From contig CM026423.1 of the NCBI GenBank assembly GCA_014871385.1, positions 24,917,400 to 24,981,399 on the forward strand: a stretch of 64,000 nucleotides of DNA. Direction: 5' to 3'. Source of the stretch: Ceratodon purpureus (taxonomy: Eukaryota; Streptophyta; Bryopsida; Pseudoditrichales; Ditrichaceae). Numbering within the stretch: the stretch's first letter is position 1; each line of letters begins with the position of its first letter. The notes beneath the pieces were generated by a model that worked only from the letters and a program-made list of their open reading frames with translations, was not told where the DNA came from and did not search any database. This document shows positions 58,660 through 64,000 of the stretch, one piece after another. Made by a program: the position numbers and the translations under genes.

Positions 58660-59180
58660 TTGATGGCTCTCCGCAACTGCCGCATTCAAGGAGTGCGGAG
58701 TCGACTTGTACCCATGCATCGGCACCTTCAAATGCGAGATATATGTGAGGCCTCTTCTCGATAGCCGGGCGAGGCAAGCTTACGGGGTGGACCGCGGTCT
58801 CGCCCTCCTCGGAAAATTTTTACTTCCCCCCAACTCTTTTATCTGTAAAACCCACGCTCGCCCGCCTGCACCGACTTCCTCGGCCAAGCGGCACCAAACC
58901 CTAAACATTCGAGGGCGAACAAACAATACAACCCCACACCACCGCATCCCTTCCACGGGCGAATCTTTGGGATTGCATTGGTTGAGACGCTTCTCCTCTC
59001 CCAATTTAAAAGTCAACGCCAAGTACACGTAACCCTGAAACAAAAGTAATTAATGCAAATTAAAAGTAACTGGTAGTCGTAAGTCCCGTGAGGTACGTAG
59101 TACGTTGGGAGTGTGTCATAAATATGGAGTATGCACTCAGCACTGTGCATAGGCTCCCCATGGCGGAAGACACCCTAAAC
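58660..59180. other. spacer with telo-box-like motif
   Basis: AAACCCTAAAC near 58895 is a telo-box type motif, often found in plant promoters. No supported gene lies next to it. Confidence 0.3.
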
Positions 59181-59182
59181 CC

Positions 59183-59671
59183 TCTTATGCATCACTGCAT
59201 CGACTATACACACTCGATGAATGAGGAAGGAAACTGCCAAAGCGAAGCCAAAAACCATTAAACTCACTCATTTTATTTTTCAATTTATATTTTGTGTATT
59301 GAATGCTCTGGTTAATATATATATATATATATCATTTGTTTAGAAATTTCTCTATTATAGTCATGATTTTCTAATAATCAAAGACTGCTTTGATTGATTG
59401 GATCATGTGGCTATTTTTTAAGAAATAAATTTGTATCAATGGTTCTTGCACCATAATTTTGTTGATTATGATAATTCTGAGATTTATTTTTTTCTAGCAT
59501 TATGTCACTGAATATAGCCTGGGGCTATAGAACCAAAAGTTCAATGACATCAACCCTGCCTACCTGGCAATCGTTGTTTTGAGTGCACCCTAAACACCTA
59601 ACGGGCAACGGGTCCTACCGGACCCGTTGCCCTTATTCAAACCCTTCTCGCTCCGCTCGATGGGTTTGAAA
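59183..59671. repeat. dispersed repeat with three hairpins, copy 2
   Basis: Second copy of 33845-34253, in the same orientation, with an extra ~80 bp in the left half. The central GGGCAACGGGTCC-TACC-GGACCCGTTGCCC hairpin (59603-59632) and the TTCAAACCC/GGGTTTGAA hairpin (59636-59670) are perfectly conserved. The first stem has one mismatch (TTCAATGACAT). Confidence 0.83.
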
Positions 59672-59679
59672 TTCCTGAT

Positions 59680-61130
59680 TTGTTCTTAATAAACCTTTTC
59701 ATGATTTACTATAGAATATTATATAATTGAAGGGGCTTAGTAGATATGATCTTTATTTATTGAAGGTAAGTTCAAATGGTGCCCATGAGTTAAGGATGCC
59801 TGGATTCGGAGGTGGATTGCTGCCGTGCCGGCTTGTGTGGCAGCCGAGGATAGGTGCAAGTCAATGGAATATAAGTCATAAGAGAAAAACATAAGATGAA
59901 TATGGAAGTTGTCTTCCACCCTCTACTGTTATGGTGGTTAAATAGCACTATGGCAATATGCTAAATTTTGTCAGTTAACAGGCATGGATGCTATCTTGTG
60001 AGCAGTGAGCGGTGAGCGGTGAGCACTAAATTTTTAAATTTTTGACTATTATTTGAATATTTTGAGATGATTTTGCATGACATGGCATGTATGGGACCTA
60101 TGGCCGTGGAAGGTGGTTTAAGGGGTTTTTCCAAAGATAATGGCTTCTAAATTGATCAATGTAGAAATTTACACCCGATTCATATCCAATGGAGGTGAGG
60201 AGCTCCAAAATGCTTTCTCTGATAATCTTGTAAAAATACATTCCTGCTAGAGACATCCACTCACTTCTTAAATCGCTGTGGAGTATCGTTCTTGTCAAAG
60301 GCACCCTGAAACACCACCACCTCCGTGCAAGACCGCTTCAGCCTCCGCCATCGCCAAGGCGATCAGCCTCTTATTGTGCATGTAGGAGTAACCCCTAAAC
60401 CTGAACCGGCATCCACATATCCTCCGCATCCCCGGGGCCACCATTGTCACTACCCCTCTGGACATTTCCAATCGCTATGTCATAACTGAGCACACGCGCA
60501 CACAATCATGAGACGACGTGCAGCAAGAGCAACTCGAAAACCCGGATGCCCATGGCTGCATCTACACCACTCTAGACAACATGCATGCAAAGATAAGGAT
60601 GCAAAGTTTCTATCGAATCACATCGCAATGAAGCTCGCCGCGCAGTATCCCACTCGCTCAGAGCACAGAACCACAGCAGCACTGATTGAGCAGGTTGACG
60701 CTGGGTTCTGGCCCCGCGCCCCGCATAGCACTGAACTACATCATTTGGGGAGTCTCGTGTGCTTTTGTCTTTGGATAGAGTGAATTGCCTAGAGATGTAT
60801 TGTGCTGTATGTAGGGTACTAAGCTCAGGATTCGGTGTGTGAACTCTATAATATCGGAGGCGGGAGCCACGTCAGTCAACTTGTGAGTGGGACCTGCAGT
60901 CAGTCGGCAAGTGCGACACCGCAGTTTGTCGGCGACCGCCGTGCATCTGGACGCGGATGATGGCATTTGTTAGGGATTTGGCGTTACATTCGGATATGCA
61001 TCAAGGGGATGGACCGACACTGCCGGATCATACTCGTGCCGAATGATAAACATACACCGGCGATCTTTACTAATCAGAGGCAAGGTGCTAAACACAGATG
61101 TGGATGACAGTAGACGTGCTTGTGGGGGAA
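59680..61130. other. spacer, no gene recognised
   Basis: A short run of GAGCGGT/GAGCAGT repeats occurs near 60000-60025. The ORFs at 60098 (-), 60508 (+) and 60736 (-) are not recognised. Confidence 0.35.
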
Positions 61131-61137
61131 ACACGGC

Positions 61138-64000
61138 CTAGAGCCATTGCTCACGAAGATGCAGCCGGTATCGTGCGCATGGAATCACATCAGAGCTCAG
61201 AAAGTCTTGGGGGAAAAAAGGTCGAGTCCTAGACCCAAAATGTTTTTCGACTCCGCTGCAGAGGTCGCCCAAAAGTCTCGATAAAGCATATGGACCTCCG
61301 GTCCTGCTCCCATCGTTCCACACCAACACGCTTAATTCATCCACGGAGTACCTCAATGTCTCTGTATCCCTGAAAAATACACGTCCGTAAGCAGATACAA
61401 ACAGCGTATATACAAAAGGCTTCCCCCCTTACCCGAATCCGATATCCTATCGTCTCTCAATTTGGTTCCCGCGTCCGTTACATGGTCTCACTGCTCTGCG
61501 GGATGCCAACCTCCAAATGCAGGAGGCGAGCCTTCAAATCCTGGGGGAGCTTGGTCTCCACACCTAGGAGGACGGAAGTCTGTCAACTCAGGAGGATGCG
61601 AGTGTCCGAACCCACGAGGAGGGAGGTCTCTCAACTCTGGAGGAGGCATGCCTCTATGATCAGTGGGGCGCGAGTGCCCATACCTGGGCGGACGCAACTC
61701 TCCAGACTCTGAAGACGTACCTCTACAAACAGGAGGACGGGGGACATGCGAGAACTCTCGAGGATTATTATCGTGAGGCCGGTTCCGGGGATCACCGCAA
61801 GCAAACGGACCCGGCTCGAACGGAGGGTCAGGCTCATCCACGGGGTGAAGAGGACGGAGTTCAGGGAGGTGTTGCGGACGGAAACGTGGGGGCACGCGAT
61901 CACGAGGACTGTCATGAACCTGCGAGGCTCGAAACGGAGGTGGGGGCGGGGGTGGAGGCGGCGGGGGAGGTACATATGGAGTATCAGGTGCAGGAGGAGG
62001 CAGAATTCCGGCGTCTTCGGAATGCGATCCTAAACCCGGCGCTCTAGACGTCCTAATTGCCACCATGTGTTGAGGCCGTCTTGGATCCCGGGATCTCTTC
62101 CATCCAATGACAAGGTTTGCCGTCGGAACTGATTCAGGTGTGGACGTGGTAGGATTTACACGCTTCTCACTCTTCTGGAGTTTCTGGCTTGGATTTCTTG
62201 ACAAGGACGAACTGACCGTGACGGGCGGAGTCGCCGTTGAACGCGCATTCGACCCCCCAGAGGTTTCGGCCCGCACAAAAATATAGAGGTGCGGAGCCAC
62301 GTGGTTGCCTTGCTCCAGATGATTGTCATTCAAGCCATGCACGCTGCCGGGCAGATAGAATGACTTTTCAGCCATGGTCGTCGGATCATCCAACACGCAT
62401 TCGAAACCAGAATGTGGTAATGGTTTCTTGAGTGGGGGAATGATGAGAACAAGCACTCTCGGATTCATGCTCAGAGCGTGGCTGATGAACACGTCTGTAT
62501 ACGTGAAGGGAGGGTTCAACCCTATCACCAAATCGTCACCGGGTCCACATTCACTAACACCGACGCTTAACCAGTCTCTCCGCTCGAATCCTAAGGTATC
62601 CTTTGGTGTGAAGATATCAAAATTCTTGAACTGGCACTTGGACTTCTCGGAGTTGGAGAGTGCGTCGAGTAGCAGCCGGGCAAAAGTATTGCATCCGCAG
62701 CTAAAATCCACAATCTGGAACATCCATAGACACGTTTCAAAACACTGGGGATTCGTTCGTGCAAACACTTGGACATGCGCAGTGACATTGCAAGAGAGGG
62801 GGATAGAGTTCATACTGTATCTCCATCCCGAATGTGAGGTTCAAGAACTTCCACCACCTGCACAGCGAGAGGGTGACCTTCCATGTAAGCTGTTTGTGCA
62901 CACATACACTGGCTTCGTACGAAGTGGTCACATTTTAGCGCACATCATTCGTACCTTCTTGAGCTTCTCCACTTTTGTGAAATGTCGCCCGTAAGACGTG
63001 TAGCGCTTTCCATGTAAGGTCGGAGCGAGGAAAGTCCTCAAACGACTCTGGAAAACATCCACGGGACAAGATTTAAGTATCATCGCTGGACGAAAGACGA
63101 AATTCATCATTCGGGCACTTGGGTGTGCGGACCTAAGTTCCCGATACCTACACCCCCAACAGTTTCAAAATTAACCTGGTCACCAACGCTCCGTCTCCAC
63201 TCTGTTGTGCATTCTATGCATCTATAGCGAATACTACGAATTTGGATAATGCGTCTTGCAACTGACACTCGTTTTCATCTGAAATGCTTCACAAATTTAT
63301 ACTCAATCGAACTTGACTCCAACATTTCTGGATTAACGTTTTGTGTGTTTTTTTTTTTTTTTCCGGGGGAGTTCCAGCACATACTTGCCTTCGTATACTA
63401 CATGTGTACGGTTGAATTTTCCGATGATGAAACCTACTGTAAGATGTATGGCTTGATCCAGGTAAAAGGCAGCCGCGTTTACCTCTTCTGCATGAATAGC
63501 AACAACTTGATCTTGAGCACATTTTAACTTTGCATCTTCCCAATTGGCACCTTGCTTCAACCACTCCATCGCAGCCCTTGCGCCGTTCAAAATTGAGTCA
63601 AACCTTCCTCGCGGCATCCAATTGAATTCCCTCCGCGAATAAATTGAAGGAAGCGTGAGTTTGGCCTTCACGGATTCTTCTGTGATCGCTCGATGCGACT
63701 TACCAACAATGTCACGAACAAGCCTGCACCGCCAGAGGCACATACCAGTTTGTAGGTTAGAGCACGCTAGAAGCACTACTTTAATGACGACCTCACCCGA
63801 ACTGAGCAAGAGGGAATACATACTATACCTCTTGTAAGCTTGTACGGATGGTTTCTGCGTCGCAGGTCCCGCCGTGTCTGTACCCTGAGACGGCATTTGC
63901 GATACTGACGAAGCAGATACTTTGCTTCTAAAGTGAGGTCGTCCCTGCCCTACAATGCTGACTTTCTTCTGAGCCTTTTTAGAGGTCGTTGTTGAATGAG
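61138..64000 (-). CDS. EDM2-like chromatin protein, 3' part
   Basis: Minus-strand exons: >64000-63829 (open at the edge), 63723-63483, 63047-62955, 62857-62816 (42 bp), 62714-61492 and a likely last exon 61369-61138. Borders are GT..AG and all phases agree. The exons encode, in order, LVRDIVGKSHRAITEESVKA, ARAAMEWLKQGANWEDAKLK, FLAPTLHGKRYTSYGRHFTK, EPHIRDGDT, then a methyltransferase-like fold with IVDFSCGCNTFARLL, FERRDWLSV, GLNPPF, SFYLPGSV and LEQGNH..PHLYIF. A Pro-rich low-complexity tail follows, including a 12-Pro run. This order is that of the C-terminal half of ENHANCED DOWNY MILDEW 2, a plant nuclear PHD-finger protein acting on H3K9me2 heterochromatin and intronic transposons. The PHD region would lie beyond 64000. 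The ORF stop at 61488 is avoided if the GCA|GTGAGA donor is used. No disruption was seen. Confidence 0.87.

Noticed and set aside
61482..62033. Plus-strand ORFs opposite the EDM2-like Pro-rich exon
   Set aside because: They are antisense shadows of a low-complexity coding exon whose minus-strand frame has clear family matches.

Overview
This is one end of a chromosome or scaffold from a green plant of the streptophyte lineage. The evidence is C-rich CCCTAAA-type telomere-like repeats at the left edge, spliceosomal introns of about 100-250 bp with GT..AG borders, and recognisable pieces of plant-specific genes: a MAP3K-epsilon kinase, an EDM2-like chromatin protein, a plant Ty3/gypsy integrase, a possible CACTA DUF4218 fragment and a TAA-flanked MITE. 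I cannot name the species; a bryophyte, lycophyte or charophyte fits about as well as any other. No prokaryotic operon, CRISPR array, rRNA or canonical tRNA gene was seen.

Layout. 1-3953: about 7.6 copies of a ~517-bp telomere-associated satellite. 5314-7969: a 488-bp satellite that carries a tRNA-derived SINE, with two free SINE copies on either side. 9.9-11 kb: remnants of a gene with a DEK_C-like segment. 11.8-13.3 kb: gene A of an unrecognised family. 14.5-16.3 kb: broken threonyl-tRNA synthetase. 17.3-19.8 kb: gene with a helix-turn-helix region. 21.9-26.3 kb: Ty3/gypsy integrase remnant, then a long extra ORF (plant-transposon-like domain, coiled coil, zinc finger) and a possible LTR. 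26.4-29.1 kb: AT-rich DNA. 29.3-32.9 kb: near-identical 852-bp direct repeats. 35.6-37.5 kb: gene B, sister of gene A. 38.1-41.3 kb: broken MAP3K-epsilon and phosphoglycerate-mutase-like genes. 41.6-44.0 kb and 46.9-51.6 kb: genes C and D, a second branch of the A/B family. 44.9-45.9, 48-49 and 52.4-53 kb: local duplications. 53.4-55.0 kb: exons of an unknown gene. 56.4-58.7 kb: inverted and direct repeats, MITE, DUF4218 piece and a 24-bp minisatellite. 61.1-64.0 kb: the 3' half of an apparently intact EDM2-like gene, open at the right edge.

Two themes stand out. First, three conserved housekeeping or signalling genes are present only as intron-containing, frame-broken fragments, which points to segmental copying into the subtelomere followed by decay rather than to retroposition. 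Second, genes A, B, C and D share a short core (GLLAE..G..V.WA.FA). A and B join it to a coiled-coil exon, and C carries a charged helical exon that has a match near 47 kb. The 718-residue ORF behind the integrase has a loosely similar core followed by a coiled coil. The four genes look like an expanded, undescribed family, possibly related to a retrotransposon-borne protein; that last link is inference.
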